Origin: Tersicoccus solisilvae
GTDB taxonomy: Bacteria > Actinomycetota > Actinomycetes > Actinomycetales > Micrococcaceae
Length of the DNA: 64,000 nucleotides
Direction of reading: 5' to 3'
NCBI RefSeq assembly: GCF_014643255.1
Contig: NZ_BMJI01000007.1
Location: 1 to 64,000 of the forward strand
The notes under the pieces are model-generated. The model was not told where the DNA came from and did no database searches. It was given only the letters and a program-made list of their open reading frames with translations. Shown here in pieces: positions 42,596 to 52,999 of the stretch (its first letter is position 1; every line of letters begins with the position of its first letter). The position numbers and the translations under genes were made by a program.

Positions 42596-45500
42596 TCAGG
42601 CGCGACGGAAGCGCAGGGTCACCAGGGTGAACGGATCGGCGATGACCGTGACGGTGGTGCCCTCGACCGTCACGCCACGCCGGGGCGCCACGGGGCGCTC
42701 GAGCAGGTCGGTCGCCTCCACGGCGGTGCACGCGAAGCCGGGCCGGAGCACCCCGGTGGACCGGGCGCCGTGGGCCTCGTGCAACCGCACGATCACGTCG
42801 CCGCTGCCGTCGAGGGCGAGCTTGACGGCGTCGATCACCACCCCGTCGCCGTCGAGCGCGACCAGCGGCTCGACGGCGGCACCGGCCGGGCCGGGGCGGA
42901 CCAGGCCCGCCGTCGCCTGGCCCAGCCGCACCGCCGCGGGGATCCCGGCGCCGGGCGCCACCGTGACCGTGAGCCGCTGGCGGCCGCGGTCGGCGAACGG
43001 GTCGGGGAAGACCGCGGAGGTGAGCAGGGAGACCCGGGGCACGGTCGTCGTCCCACCGTCGGGCCGGACCGTGCGGGTGACGTCGTGCCCGTAACTGGAA
43101 TCGTTGCCGATCGCGACGCCGTAGCCGGGCTCCCCGACGTGCAGCCAGCGGTGTGCGCAGATCTCGAACCGGGCCGCGTCCCAGGACGTGTTGGTGTGGG
43201 TGGGCCGCTGCACGTGACCGAACTGGGTCTCGGCGCTGGAGACGTCGGCGCGCAGGTCGAGGTCGAAGCCGAGCTTGAGCAGCTTCTCGTGCTCCTGCCA
43301 GTCGATGTCGTGCTCGATCCGCAGGAACGGCTCGCCCGGCTCCAGCACGAGCCGCTGCCGGATCCGCGTCGCCCCGACCGTGCGGTCGACGACGACCGCG
43401 GCGGGGCCGGTGCCGTCGGCCTCCACCGTGACGGCGTCGGCGTCCGTCAGCTCCCGCACGGTGTTGCGGTAGAAGCCGTCCAGGTCCCAGGCGTCCCACT
43501 CGTTCGGGGTGTCGCGGTGCAGGCTGAGCAGGTTGCCGCGTCCGCCCGGGGCGATGGCCTCCCGCCCGGTCGCCGCGTCCCTGAGGGAGACGACGAGCCC
43601 CCGGGCGTCGACCACGGCGCGCAGCAGACCGTTGTCCAGGACGGCGCCGCCGTCCTGCGCGGTGGCCGTCGCCGCCGGACCCGCCGGTCCGGGCGTGCCC
43701 GCCGCGAACGGGGCGATGCCGCGGACGGGGAACCCGGTCGCGTTGAACCACATCCCCCCGCCCCCCGCCGTCGTTCCCCTTCCCTCCGCCAGGTCGTCAA
43801 TAGATGCACGATCCGGGCCCGATCCGGGCCCATCGTGTGCATCTATTGACGACCTGGCAGGACGGGCCGGAGGGGGATGAGGGGCCAGGGCGGCGAGGGC
43901 GGTGGCGATCAGCTCCTCGCAGGCCGCGGCGACGGCGTCGTGGTTGCGCTCCGCGTCCTGGTGCACCCAGGCGATCGAGCTGCCGGGCAGGATGTCGTGG
44001 AACTGCAGCAGCAGCACCATCCGCCACAGCCGGTCCAGCTCCGGCCCCGGGTACGGCGCCCCGGTGCGCACGGTCGCCGTCGCGCTCCACAGCTCCGCCT
44101 CGTGCAGCAGCCCCTCGCAGCGCCGGTTGCCCTGCTTCGTGCGGTGCTGGGAGGTGAACGTCGCCCGGTGCTTCTCCAGGTACAGCTCCCCGACCCACAC
44201 CGGCGGGCTCGCGTACTCCGCCTCCGCACGGGTGAAGAACGACGCCGGCGTGCCGATCTCCAGGCTCGGCGCCCCCTCGAGGGAGCGCCAGCGGTGCGCC
44301 GCGGCGAGCATCAGCCGGTTCGGCCCGCCGCCGCCGTCGCCGTACCCGAAGGGGACGAGGGAGACGGTGGCCCGGCCCTTGTCCCGGAAGTTCCGCTCGG
44401 CGTGGGTCACCTCCGAGGCGAGCAGCTGCGCGTTGTACATGTCGACGGGCGGGAAGTGGGTGAACAGGCGGGTCCCGTCGAGACCCTCCCAGAGGAAGGA
44501 GTGGTGCGGGAAGGCGTTGGTCTGGTTCCAGGAGATCTTCTGGGTGAGGAACCAGCGCATCCCGGCGGCCGCGACGATCTGCGGCATCGCCGCGGAGTAG
44601 CCGAACGAGTCCGGCAGCCAGGCCTCCTGCCCGTCGACGCCGAACTCGTCGAGGAAGAACCGCTTGCCCTCGATGAACTGACGGGCCATCGCCTCCCCGC
44701 CGGGCATGGTGGAGTCCGCCTCGACCCACATGCCGCCCACGGGGACGAAGCGGCCCTCCGCCACCCGCACCCGGATCCGCTCGAACAGGTCCGGGTAGTG
44801 CTCCTTGATCCACGCGTACTGCTGGGCGGAGGAGGCGACGAACACGAAGTCCGGATCCTCGTCCATCAGGGTCAGGGCGTTGGCGAACGTCCGCGCGCAC
44901 TTGCGGACCGTCTCCCGCACCGGCCACAGCCACGCCGAGTCGATGTGGGCGTGCCCGGTGGCGACGAGGTGGTGGGCCGAGGCGGACGCCGGCCTGGCCA
45001 GCACGTCCCGCAGCGTCGCGCGCCCCTCGGCCGCGGTGCCGGGGACGTCGTCCGGGTCCATCGCGTCCATCATGGCCTCGGTGGCGCGCAGGATCTCGTG
45101 CCGGCGGGGCGACTCGACCGGCAGCTCGGCCATCAGCCCGTTGAGCACCCAGCAGTCCCGGTAGAGCTCCTCGACCTCGTGGTGCACCCGGACGAGGGCG
45201 ACGTCGCCGAGCACGTACCGCGGGGTCGCCGGTGCGGTGGCGGGGTCGCCCAGCGGGGTCGGCTGGAACGTCCAGCCCTGGGTCAGGTCCGGGTTGGCGG
45301 CCGCCTCGATGTACAGGTCCACCCCGGCACCGGTGCCACCCGGGTCGAGCAGCCGGCCCGGGATCACGTTGCCGCGGGGGCTGACGCCGGTCAGGACGGT
45401 GCCGTCCGGGCGCCACGCCAGTGCCTCGCACTGGAAGCCGGGCCCGTCGCCCGTGAAGCCGAGGTCGACGACGAGGGCCAGGTCGTCGAGCGGCTCGCCG

Positions 45501-45742
45501 TCGGGCAGGTCCGCGGTCAGGTGCAGCCAGGTCGTCGACCACGGCGTCCCCCACGGGGTGCCGGGGGTGCGTTCGGTGTAGGCGGCGGTCGCGGCGATCG
45601 CCTCGGCGGCGGGAACCGGCTCGCCCGGGACGTCCCAGCCGGTCACCGCCACGGGCCAGCGCTGCCCGTGCACGGCGGGCTCGATGCGCTGGCGCAGGAA
45701 ACGGTACAGCCGTCGTTCGGTGATCTCCCGGTCGTCGTGCAC
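42596..45742 (-). CDS. Alpha-mannosidase, glycoside hydrolase family 38
   Basis: Enzyme of 1048 residues. The catalytic domain shows [17 protein letters not shown] (zinc-binding His-x-Asp) and [17 protein letters not shown], whose Asp is the nucleophile; [15 protein letters not shown] is another conserved block. The C-terminal half is the beta-sandwich region of the family. No signal peptide is visible, so it acts in the cytoplasm on imported or turned-over mannosides. GTG 45740 follows GAGGAG. The linker around residues 630-655 is encoded by a palindromic element (see repeat), giving [19 protein letters not shown] in frame. Length is otherwise normal. Confidence 0.92.
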   Translation of the reverse strand: MHDDREITERRLYRFLRQRIEPAVHGQRWPVAVTGWDVPGEPVPAAEAIAATAAYTERTPGTPWGTPWSTTWLHLTADLPDGEPLDDLALVVDLGFTGDGPGFQCEALAWRPDGTVLTGVSPRGNVIPGRLLDPGGTGAGVDLYIEAAANPDLTQGWTFQPTPLGDPATAPATPRYVLGDVALVRVHHEVEELYRDCWVLNGLMAELPVESPRRHEILRATEAMMDAMDPDDVPGTAAEGRATLRDVLARPASASAHHLVATGHAHIDSAWLWPVRETVRKCARTFANALTLMDEDPDFVFVASSAQQYAWIKEHYPDLFERIRVRVAEGRFVPVGGMWVEADSTMPGGEAMARQFIEGKRFFLDEFGVDGQEAWLPDSFGYSAAMPQIVAAAGMRWFLTQKISWNQTNAFPHHSFLWEGLDGTRLFTHFPPVDMYNAQLLASEVTHAERNFRDKGRATVSLVPFGYGDGGGGPNRLMLAAAHRWRSLEGAPSLEIGTPASFFTRAEAEYASPPVWVGELYLEKHRATFTSQHRTKQGNRRCEGLLHEAELWSATATVRTGAPYPGPELDRLWRMVLLLQFHDILPGSSIAWVHQDAERNHDAVAAACEELIATALAALAPHPPPARPARSSIDAHDGPGSGPDRASIDDLAEGRGTTAGGGGMWFNATGFPVRGIAPFAAGTPGPAGPAATATAQDGGAVLDNGLLRAVVDARGLVVSLRDAATGREAIAPGGRGNLLSLHRDTPNEWDAWDLDGFYRNTVRELTDADAVTVEADGTGPAAVVVDRTVGATRIRQRLVLEPGEPFLRIEHDIDWQEHEKLLKLGFDLDLRADVSSAETQFGHVQRPTHTNTSWDAARFEICAHRWLHVGEPGYGVAIGNDSSYGHDVTRTVRPDGGTTTVPRVSLLTSAVFPDPFADRGRQRLTVTVAPGAGIPAAVRLGQATAGLVRPGPAGAAVEPLVALDGDGVVIDAVKLALDGSGDVIVRLHEAHGARSTGVLRPGFACTAVEATDLLERPVAPRRGVTVEGTTVTVIADPFTLVTLRFRRA
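43788..43858. repeat. Palindromic element inside the mannosidase reading frame
   Basis: The 22-bp arms at 43788-43809 (GCCAGGTCGTCAATAGATGC then AC) and 43837-43858 are exact inverted copies. Between them GATCCGGGCCC occurs twice in tandem. The composition (AATAGATG) is AT-richer than its surroundings. It keeps the minus-strand reading frame open and encodes a Ser/Asp/Gly-rich linker between conserved domains. It looks like a mobile or repetitive palindrome tolerated within a coding sequence. Confidence 0.85.
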
Positions 45743-45784
45743 GGCCTCACGCTCCTCGTCTCGTTCGCCACCCGGTCCGCCGGA

Positions 45785-47047
45785 TCACCATGGCAGCGTG
45801 ATCTCCTCGAGCACCTCACCGGTCTCCCCGCCGTCGCGGGGACAGATCAGCACGCCGTCGGCCTCGGCGAAGCCCCGCAGCATCCCGGCGGCACGCCAGC
45901 GGCTGGGCAGGGCGACACCGCCGTCGAGGGTGTACGGAATCAGCCGCGTGCGCATGCCCGCGGGAACGTCGGCGCCGAGCCGCACGTGACCCGGGCGGGG
46001 CACGGCCGCCCCGGCGAGCCCCGCCAGCAGCGGCGCAACGAGGGTGAGCATGCCGGTCATCGCGGCGAGCGGGTGCCCGGGCAACGCGACCAGCATGCGG
46101 CCGTCGGCGAGCCGGGCGAGCAGCAGCGGGTGCCCGGGCTGGACGGCGACCCCGTCGATGAGGATCTCGGCGCCGGCCGCCGCCAGGGCGCCCCGCACCT
46201 CGTGCCTGGTCGACCCGCCGGTCCCCCCGGTGGTGATCACGACGTCACCGGTGGCCTCCCGGATCTGCCGTTCGTCGGCGGCGTCGGTGCCGAGCTGGGC
46301 GAGCAGCGCCCGGTCGTCCAGGCCGACGTGGTGCATGCCGATGACGGTTCCCCCGAGCGCCGCGACGTAGGCGCCCAGCTGCGGGCCGAACACGTCCCGC
46401 ACCGTTCCTGGCTCGGGCACGCCGTGCGCGGCCAGGCCGGCCCCCGTGATGACGAGCGTGACGCGCGGCCGGCGCAGGACGGCGACCATGTCGAGGCCGC
46501 ACGACGCGGCCCACGCCACGTGCGCGGGGGTGAGCGTGGTCCCGCCCGTCAGGACGGTCTCCCCCGTCGTCGCCTCCTCGCCCGTGCGGCGGACGTGGTC
46601 GCCGGGGGCCGGCTCGTCCTGCTGCGCGTGGGGTGCGCGCGTGAGGCGGCCCGTCTCGTCGACGCGGCCGCGGTCGAGCACGAGGACTCCGGCCGTTCGC
46701 GCCGGCAGCAGGGCGCCGGCGCGCACGCGGACGGCCTGGCCGTCGGCGAGCGTGAGGCCGCGGACCCAGCGCATCCGGTGCAGCACCGCGTCCTCGCGGG
46801 TCCGCTCGGGACGGGATCGTTCGGGCCCGGCGTCGACCTCGAGCACCGTCCACGGGCCCGGTCCGGCGACGGCCCAGCCGTCCATCACGGCGGAGTCGAC
46901 GGGAGGCACCGGGGCGACGGCGGTGACGTCGCCGGCCAGCACTCTGCCGATCGCCCGGTCCACCGGCACCGTCTCGGCCGCGAGGGGGTGGCCGCTCCGG
47001 TAGGCCAGGTCGTGGGCGCGATGCCAGGTCAGGCTCGTGTAGGGCAC
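45785..47047 (-). CDS. moeA: Molybdopterin molybdenumtransferase MoeA-like
   Basis: Protein of 420 residues. The N-terminal domain has AIGRVLAGDVTAVAPVPP and DSAVMDGWAV; the GDVVITTGGTGG and VALPGHPLAAM motifs are those of MoeA domain III, which inserts molybdenum into molybdopterin. GTG 47045-47047 is preceded by GGAGGG at the right distance; ATG 47060-47062 upstream lacks one, so I choose the GTG. No other molybdenum-cofactor genes lie nearby. It is 42 bp upstream of the mannosidase gene on the same strand, probably an accidental operon. Confidence 0.88.
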   Translation of the reverse strand: MPYTSLTWHRAHDLAYRSGHPLAAETVPVDRAIGRVLAGDVTAVAPVPPVDSAVMDGWAVAGPGPWTVLEVDAGPERSRPERTREDAVLHRMRWVRGLTLADGQAVRVRAGALLPARTAGVLVLDRGRVDETGRLTRAPHAQQDEPAPGDHVRRTGEEATTGETVLTGGTTLTPAHVAWAASCGLDMVAVLRRPRVTLVITGAGLAAHGVPEPGTVRDVFGPQLGAYVAALGGTVIGMHHVGLDDRALLAQLGTDAADERQIREATGDVVITTGGTGGSTRHEVRGALAAAGAEILIDGVAVQPGHPLLLARLADGRMLVALPGHPLAAMTGMLTLVAPLLAGLAGAAVPRPGHVRLGADVPAGMRTRLIPYTLDGGVALPSRWRAAGMLRGFAEADGVLICPRDGGETGEVLEEITLPW

Positions 47048-47149
47048 TGCACCCTCCGTCATCGAAGTCGGCGTCGTCCGGACCGTCCGTCCTGGCTCCG
47101 ACCCTAACGCAGGGATCCGACGGCACCCGGGCAGCCCGGGGACCGGTGT

Positions 47150-47201
47150 CACCGACGACGACGACCCCCCGCCGAGAGGCGAGGGGTCGTCGTCGTCGGT
47201 G
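47150..47201 (-). terminator. 19-bp-stem terminator after the Ala/Gln-rich NlpC/P60 gene
   Basis: CACCGACGACGACGACCCC and GGGGTCGTCGTCGTCGGTG pair perfectly around a 14-base loop, six bases beyond the NlpC/P60 stop on the minus strand. It also insulates the moeA promoter region from upstream transcription. Confidence 0.8.
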
Positions 47202-47207
47202 CGGTGA

Positions 47208-48236
47208 TCAGCGGAGCCGGATGTACACCGGGCCGGAGCCCACGTTGGCGCTGAACTTCACGGTCTCGTTGCCGTTGAAGCCACCGTGCACGGCCTGGCC
47301 GTTGCCGAGGTACACGGCGATGTGGGCCTGCCCTCCGCCGCCGTCCGCGTAGTACAGCAGGTCGCCCGGCTGCGCCTGCGCCGCGGAGACCGTCGAGCCC
47401 AGGGACAGGTAGTCGGCCGGCCAGCCGTGGAAGTTGATGCCCACGGCCTTGAGCGCGTTGGTCACCAGCATCGTGCAGTCCTGCGTGACACCCAGCTGGG
47501 CGAGCGCGGCGTTGGCGACCGCGGCACCCTTGCCCGAGGCGGACGCCGCGGGCTGGGCCGGAGCCGCTGCCGGCTGAGCCGCAGCAGGCTGCTGCGCCGT
47601 GGCCGGCTGCGGAGTGGCCCGCTGCGCGGTCGCCTGCTGCGCCGGCTGGGGCGGGGCCGCCGCGGGCTGCACGGCGGCAGCCTCACGCTGCTGCTGCGCG
47701 GCCTGCTGCTGGACAGCCTGCTGCTGGGTGGCGACCCGTTCGGCCTGCGCCTGCTGCGCGGCGGCCTGCTCGGCCGCCCGCTGCTGGGCAGCTTCCTGCG
47801 CCGCCTGCTGCTGAGTCGCCTGCTGTTGGGCAGCTTCCTGCTGCGCCGCCTGCTGCTGCACGGCGGCCGCGCGCTGCACGGCAGCCTGCTGGGCGGCGGC
47901 CCGCTGCGCCTCCTGCGCCGCGACGGCCGGCTTGGCCTTCGGCGCCGGCTTGGAGGCGACCGGGGTGCGGGTGAAGTCGGCCTTCGCCGTGGCCGGTGCG
48001 GTGACCGCACCGACCTTCCCGGCGGCGACGGCCTGGCTGGCCGGCTGCGCGGCAGCCGGCTGCTGCGCGGTGTCGGCGTGAGCGGCGACGCCGGACACCA
48101 GGACCAGGCCCGAGGCGGCGGCCACGACCGCGGCCCGGCGACCGACCTTGCCGGACTGCAGCGTGATCGCCTGCGCCAGTGCCGTGGCCACCCGCGGGGC
48201 CGCCGAACGGTGGCGACCGGTGGAGGGAGTGGACAT
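47208..48236 (-). CDS. Secreted NlpC/P60-type peptidase with Ala/Gln-rich stalk
   Basis: Protein of 342 residues. An N-terminal Sec or Tat-like signal region (AAVVAAASGLVLVSGVAAHA) ends near residue 57; residues 60-240 are an Ala/Gln/Pro low-complexity stalk; the last 100 residues form a papain-like NlpC/P60 or CHAP domain. Catalytic Cys is in TQDCTMLVTNALKAVG and His in AHIAVYLGNGQAVHGG. The Cys motif differs from the usual DCSGF, so specificity may differ. It should cut peptidoglycan peptides at the cell surface. It lies 124 bp downstream of a second NlpC/P60 gene on the same strand, with a hairpin between. Confidence 0.88.
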   Translation of the reverse strand: MSTPSTGRHRSAAPRVATALAQAITLQSGKVGRRAAVVAAASGLVLVSGVAAHADTAQQPAAAQPASQAVAAGKVGAVTAPATAKADFTRTPVASKPAPKAKPAVAAQEAQRAAAQQAAVQRAAAVQQQAAQQEAAQQQATQQQAAQEAAQQRAAEQAAAQQAQAERVATQQQAVQQQAAQQQREAAAVQPAAAPPQPAQQATAQRATPQPATAQQPAAAQPAAAPAQPAASASGKGAAVANAALAQLGVTQDCTMLVTNALKAVGINFHGWPADYLSLGSTVSAAQAQPGDLLYYADGGGGQAHIAVYLGNGQAVHGGFNGNETVKFSANVGSGPVYIRLR

Positions 48237-48321
48237 GCTTCTCTCTTTCAGTGTCGCGGGTCCGACCAGGGCGCCAAGGCACCCGGCGTCACTGCCGCGT
48301 CGTCGACATGGACAGCACAAA

Positions 48322-48345
48322 CCCCCCGGTGGGCTCACCGGAGGG
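48322..48345 (-). terminator. Hairpin between the two NlpC/P60 genes
   Basis: CCGGTG and CACCGG pair around a four-base loop, with CCC/GGG extending the stem beyond one mismatch. It lies just past the stop of the upstream NlpC/P60 gene. Partial read-through would let both genes respond to the riboswitch. Confidence 0.6.
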
Positions 48346-48360
48346 CTGTGCGGAAGCGGT

Positions 48361-49158
48361 TCAGCCGAGGGTGTAGTACCCGTCGACGCCCATCGCGTTG
48401 ACCGGGTGCAGGATGGTGCCCTGGCCCGGGTTCAGCGCGCCGATCTCCATGCCGTTGCCGACGTAGATGCCCACGTGCGAGCCACCGTTGTGCACGACCA
48501 GGTCGCCCGGCTTCGGCGCCGAGGTCGGCGTCATGGCGGTCCACTGGTAGGTGCGGGGGATGCTCTGGCCGGCCTGGGCGTAGGCCCACTGCACGAAGCC
48601 GGAGCAGTCCCAGCCGGCCGGGCTGGTGCCGCCCCAGACGTAGGCGTGGCCGATGCCGGAGTAGGCGGCGGCGACGATGGACTGGTTGCCACCGGTGGAC
48701 TTCGGGGTGTTCGCTGCCGGGTTGACACCGGCGGCGGGGGTCGCCGGGGCGTTGCCGGCGCCGCTGTAGCTGGCGGTCGGCGCGCTGCCGTCGCCGGCCG
48801 GGGCCGGGTTGGCCGCGGCCGCACCGTTGCCGGTCAGGCCGAAGTAGCGGTACCCGTCGGCGACGTTGGCGCCGGTCCAGGTGTAGGTGATGCCGTTGGT
48901 GGTCCAGGTGTAGTTGCCCGGAGTACCGCTGGCGGTGTAACCGGCGGTGGAGGCCTGAGCCGGAGCCGGGGTGCCGGCGGTGTCGAACGTGGCGTTGGCG
49001 TTGGCCGGCGCGACGGAGACCATGAGCAGGCCCGCGGCGGCAGCGGCGACGGCGCCGCCCCGGACGACGCCGCGGTTCTCGGCGGCGGCCTTCGAGGCGT
49101 TGGTCAGGTGGGCGCGACCGGTCATGGGGGCGCGGTGACGAGCAGTCGATGACGACAT
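48361..49158 (-). CDS. Secreted NlpC/P60 endopeptidase under riboswitch control
   Basis: Protein of 265 residues. The signal peptide (GGAVAAAAAGLLMVSVAPANA) ends near residue 50. A short repeat-like segment with TWTTNGITYTWTGANVADGY follows, then the NlpC/P60 domain with catalytic Cys in GWDCSGFVQWAYAQAG and His in GGSHVGIYVGNGMEIG. It hydrolyses stem peptides of peptidoglycan outside the cell. ATG 49156 follows GAGAGGG. A c-di-AMP riboswitch fills the leader, as is known for cell-wall hydrolase and resuscitation-factor genes in actinobacteria. Confidence 0.93.
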   Translation of the reverse strand: MSSSTARHRAPMTGRAHLTNASKAAAENRGVVRGGAVAAAAAGLLMVSVAPANANATFDTAGTPAPAQASTAGYTASGTPGNYTWTTNGITYTWTGANVADGYRYFGLTGNGAAAANPAPAGDGSAPTASYSGAGNAPATPAAGVNPAANTPKSTGGNQSIVAAAYSGIGHAYVWGGTSPAGWDCSGFVQWAYAQAGQSIPRTYQWTAMTPTSAPKPGDLVVHNGGSHVGIYVGNGMEIGALNPGQGTILHPVNAMGVDGYYTLG

Positions 49159-49171
49159 GGGTTTCCCTCTC

Positions 49172-49345
49172 CCTAGGTGTCTACGGGGTGAGCTGTCGGG
49201 TTCGGATGGGAGGCATCCGGCGTCCGGATCGGACACTTGACCCCAAGGCCTCGAAGGAGGCCACAAGTGGTTCCCCCGCCCCTGCCTGTGAAGCGTTTGA
49301 ACGGACCGGTCCCAGAGGCAGGGTTGAACAGCCGGGACGGGGTGC
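49172..49345 (-). promoter_or_regulatory. ydaO/yuaA-type c-di-AMP riboswitch
   Basis: Read on the minus strand, the leader carries the conserved blocks of this class in order: CGCTTCACAGGCAGGGGC, GGGGGAACCA (49268-49277), TGGGGTCAAG (49236-49245), a GGATG stem, then CCCGAACCCGACAGC and CTCACCCCGTAG (about 49181-49205). These match the ydaO consensus core. It lies directly before the NlpC/P60 start. Known members turn expression off when c-di-AMP binds. The outer boundaries given are approximate. Confidence 0.85.
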
Positions 49346-49399
49346 GCGCCCCAGAGTGGGTCAGGCACGATGACGACCGTACCGTACTGCAACCGAAAT

Positions 49400-49415
49400 G
49401 TCACATTCCGATCAC
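49400..49415 (-). promoter_or_regulatory. Direct-repeat site upstream of the riboswitch promoter (MtrA-box-like)
   Basis: Minus-strand GTGAT-N6-GTGAC, two half-sites 11 bp apart, lies upstream of the NlpC/P60 leader and overlaps the end of the M23 gene. A matching pair precedes the M23 gene at 50683-50698. The spacing resembles the direct-repeat site of the actinobacterial regulator MtrA, which controls cell-wall hydrolases. Confidence 0.4.
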
Positions 49416-50257
49416 GACCGGTGGGCAACTCCCGGCAACCACGGGAGCGGATCGACGAGCTTGCCCTGCACGAACACCTCGAAATGCAGGTGAGGGCCGG
49501 TGGAGGCGCCGGTGCTGCCGACCGCGCCCACGAGCTGGCCCTGCGCGATCCGCTGTCCCACGTGCACGTCGATGGCCGACATGTGGTTGTAGCTGGTCTT
49601 CAGCCCGTTGCCGTGGTCGATGACGACGCGGTTGCCGCCACCGTAGGCGTGCCAGCCGGCCTCCTTCACGGTGCCGGAGCCCGCCGCCTTGACGGGGGCG
49701 CCGGCCGGGGCGCCGAAGTCCTGCCCGGTGTGCATCTCGTCGAGCTGGCCCGTGATGGGACTCACCCGCTGGCCGAAGGGCGACGTCATGGTCGAGGCAC
49801 TGAGCGGCGCCTGCAGTCCGGCGCGCTGCTGCGGCGTCCGGGCGGCCCGCGCGCGATCCGCCGCCTGCTTCTTCCGGGCGGCCTGCTTCGCCTTCTCCGC
49901 CGCCGTGTTCGACGCGGCGGAGGCCGCGGCCGTCTTCCGGGCGGCGCTCTGCGGGCGCGCCGGCGCGGACCCGACCGCCCCGACGCCACCGGCCTCGGCG
50001 GTCCGACCGGCACCGGCCAGGACCGAGACGGCGGTCTGGCTCGCCTCCGGCAGGGCGGCGGAGGTGGTCGGGATGATCAGCGCGAGCGCGGCACCGGCGC
50101 AGGCGACGGCGAGCCCGGTGCGGCGCAGGGCCGGCGTGCCGGCGGTGGGGGCGCGGTGGCGGCCCTCGACACCGCCGGGGCGGGACGCGGGCGGGGTACC
50201 GGTGGGGCGGCTACTCGGCGCGCGATGGCGGGCGGTGGTGTCACGGGGGGCAGACAT
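49412..50257 (-). CDS. Secreted M23-family (LytM) peptidase
   Basis: Protein of 281 residues. A basic N-terminus and hydrophobic segment (AVACAGAALALIIPTTSAAL) form a signal peptide; an Ala/Lys/Arg-rich coiled stretch follows; the C-terminal LytM domain has the zinc motifs MHTGQDFGAPAGAPV and GPHLHFEVF. It cuts peptidoglycan cross-links or activates amidases. ATG 50255 follows GGAAG. The N-terminal MSAPRDTTARHRAP resembles the start of the neighbouring NlpC/P60 protein (STARHRAP), which suggests a common export region. It is third member of a cell-wall hydrolase cluster on one strand. Confidence 0.92.
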   Translation of the reverse strand: MSAPRDTTARHRAPSSRPTGTPPASRPGGVEGRHRAPTAGTPALRRTGLAVACAGAALALIIPTTSAALPEASQTAVSVLAGAGRTAEAGGVGAVGSAPARPQSAARKTAAASAASNTAAEKAKQAARKKQAADRARAARTPQQRAGLQAPLSASTMTSPFGQRVSPITGQLDEMHTGQDFGAPAGAPVKAAGSGTVKEAGWHAYGGGNRVVIDHGNGLKTSYNHMSAIDVHVGQRIAQGQLVGAVGSTGASTGPHLHFEVFVQGKLVDPLPWLPGVAHRS

Positions 50258-50786
50258 CGGGGGGCTTCCTGTCCTGTCGAGGGGGCAGGCCAGCAGGGTC
50301 GGCGACGCGCGGGCTTCCGTGGACGGCCGCGTCCGGGCGACGGCCGGAACGGGCACGGGAGGACTCGGGCGAGCACGGGCACCGACGCGGGTAAGCGCCG
50401 AGGCGAGGTGGCACGGGGGACGGCGGAGCCGTGGATGTGCCGCAGGAACGACCGTCGCCGGACGCGGCGGCCTCCCGATCAGGGGTGACGGCGGTCCCGG
50501 GCCAGATCGTGCATCAGCTGGACTGCAACGAACGTGCGGGTCCGGGACGCGGCCGGCGACGACGGGGCACCCTGCGGGTGGTCGACCGACGCGCGGCCCG
50601 GTACGCCGGGAACCGGCTCGGCTGAGCGGTTCCCGGGAATGTGTCGGATGAGTCTCGACAGTACCGGACGGGGCCACCGGATGTCACCGATTCGTTATCA
50701 GAATCACGCGGCCCACGAGTTCACGGATCCGCCCGAGTCCGGCGCGTGACCGGGTCCGCGAGGAACGCGACGGACCGGCGGCGCCG
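50258..50786. other. Long leader and promoter region of the M23 gene, no gene
   Basis: This 529-bp stretch holds no frame with convincing codon bias. On the minus strand the AT-richer segment at 50680-50710 probably contains the M23 promoter; it includes GATTC-N7-GAATC (50689-50705). CCGGGAACCG pairs with CGGTTCCCGG (50606-50636) as a ten-pair hairpin within the leader. The leader would be over 350 bases. It does not show the c-di-AMP riboswitch consensus found in front of the adjacent gene. Confidence 0.5.
50683..50698 (-). promoter_or_regulatory. Direct-repeat site upstream of the M23 gene (MtrA-box-like)
   Basis: Minus-strand ATAAC-N6-GTGAC with ACAT following, the same arrangement as GTGAT-N6-GTGAC plus ACAT at 49400-49415 before the NlpC/P60 gene. 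Two cell-wall hydrolase genes sharing this site argues for a common regulator. Confidence 0.4.
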
Positions 50787-51521
50787 TCAGTGGTCGGCGA
50801 CGAAGATGTGGGCGGCCACGTCGTCGGCGAGCTCGAGCACCCCGTGGTCATCGGTCGCGCAGCGGACGTAACCCCCCGCCGCACTGACGCGCACACGGGC
50901 CCCGGGACGGATCCCGTACTCGTCGAGCTGGGCCAGCAGGTCGGGGTCGAACTGCACGGGCTCGGCCAGGCGGGCGATCTGCACGGTGACCTCCCCCGGT
51001 CCGCTCTCACCGCCGGCCTCACCGCCCGCGACCTCGCGACCCGCCCGGGCCACCCGGGTGGTCAACGCGGTGACCCCGTCGGTGAAGCTGCCGGCATCGG
51101 GTCCGCCGATCTCGACCAGTCCGGGGATCGGGTTGCCGTACGGGGACTCGGTCGGCTGGTGCAGCAGCCCGAGCAGGCGGCGTTCCACCCGCTCGCTCAT
51201 CACGTGCTCCCAGCGGCACGCTTCCTCGTGGACGTAGGCCCAGTCCAGCCCGATGACGTCGTGGAGAAGGCGTTCGGCGAGGCGGTGCTTGCGCATCACG
51301 CCGGTCGCCCGACGGCGCCCGGAGTCGCTCAGATCGAGCCGGCGTTCCTCGGTCACGTGGACCAGGCCGTCCCGCTCCATCCGCGCCACCGTCTGGGAGA
51401 CGGTCGGCCCGGAGTGGTTGAGGCGCTCGGCGATCCGCGCCCGCATGGGGACGATGCCCTCCTCCTCGAGCTCCAGGATCGTGCGCAGGTACATCTCGGT
51501 GGTGTCGATGAGGTCGGTCAT
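50787..51521 (-). CDS. DtxR/IdeR-family metal-dependent repressor
   Basis: Regulator of 244 residues. The N-terminal winged helix is DTTEMYLRTILELEEEGIV then LNHSGPTVSQTVARMERDGL; the metal-binding and dimerisation domain has EACRWEHVMSERVE, which retains the Cys-Glu-His ligands of DtxR; a C-terminal SH3-like domain follows. All three domains are present, as in iron-dependent IdeR. ATG 51519 follows AGGAAGG. It represses iron uptake and storage genes when iron-loaded. No full DtxR operator is visible in the window. Confidence 0.93.
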   Translation of the reverse strand: MTDLIDTTEMYLRTILELEEEGIVPMRARIAERLNHSGPTVSQTVARMERDGLVHVTEERRLDLSDSGRRRATGVMRKHRLAERLLHDVIGLDWAYVHEEACRWEHVMSERVERRLLGLLHQPTESPYGNPIPGLVEIGGPDAGSFTDGVTALTTRVARAGREVAGGEAGGESGPGEVTVQIARLAEPVQFDPDLLAQLDEYGIRPGARVRVSAAGGYVRCATDDHGVLELADDVAAHIFVADH

Positions 51522-52951
<1,430 letters not shown>

Positions 52952-52999
52952 CCGCCCCGTCACCCCCACTCCCCCTGCGCCAGGTCTTCCGGGGGCGGG

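Noticed and set aside
41160-43850. Plus-strand frames of several hundred codons opposite the ABC and mannosidase genes
   Set aside because: High GC leaves antisense frames open; composition is Arg/Gly/His-rich without motifs, while the minus frames match known families.
50258-50786. Second c-di-AMP riboswitch before the M23 gene
   Set aside because: The leader is long, but the GGGGGA-CCA, GGGGT-AA and CCCGA-CAGCT-A-CTCGTAG blocks are not present in order.
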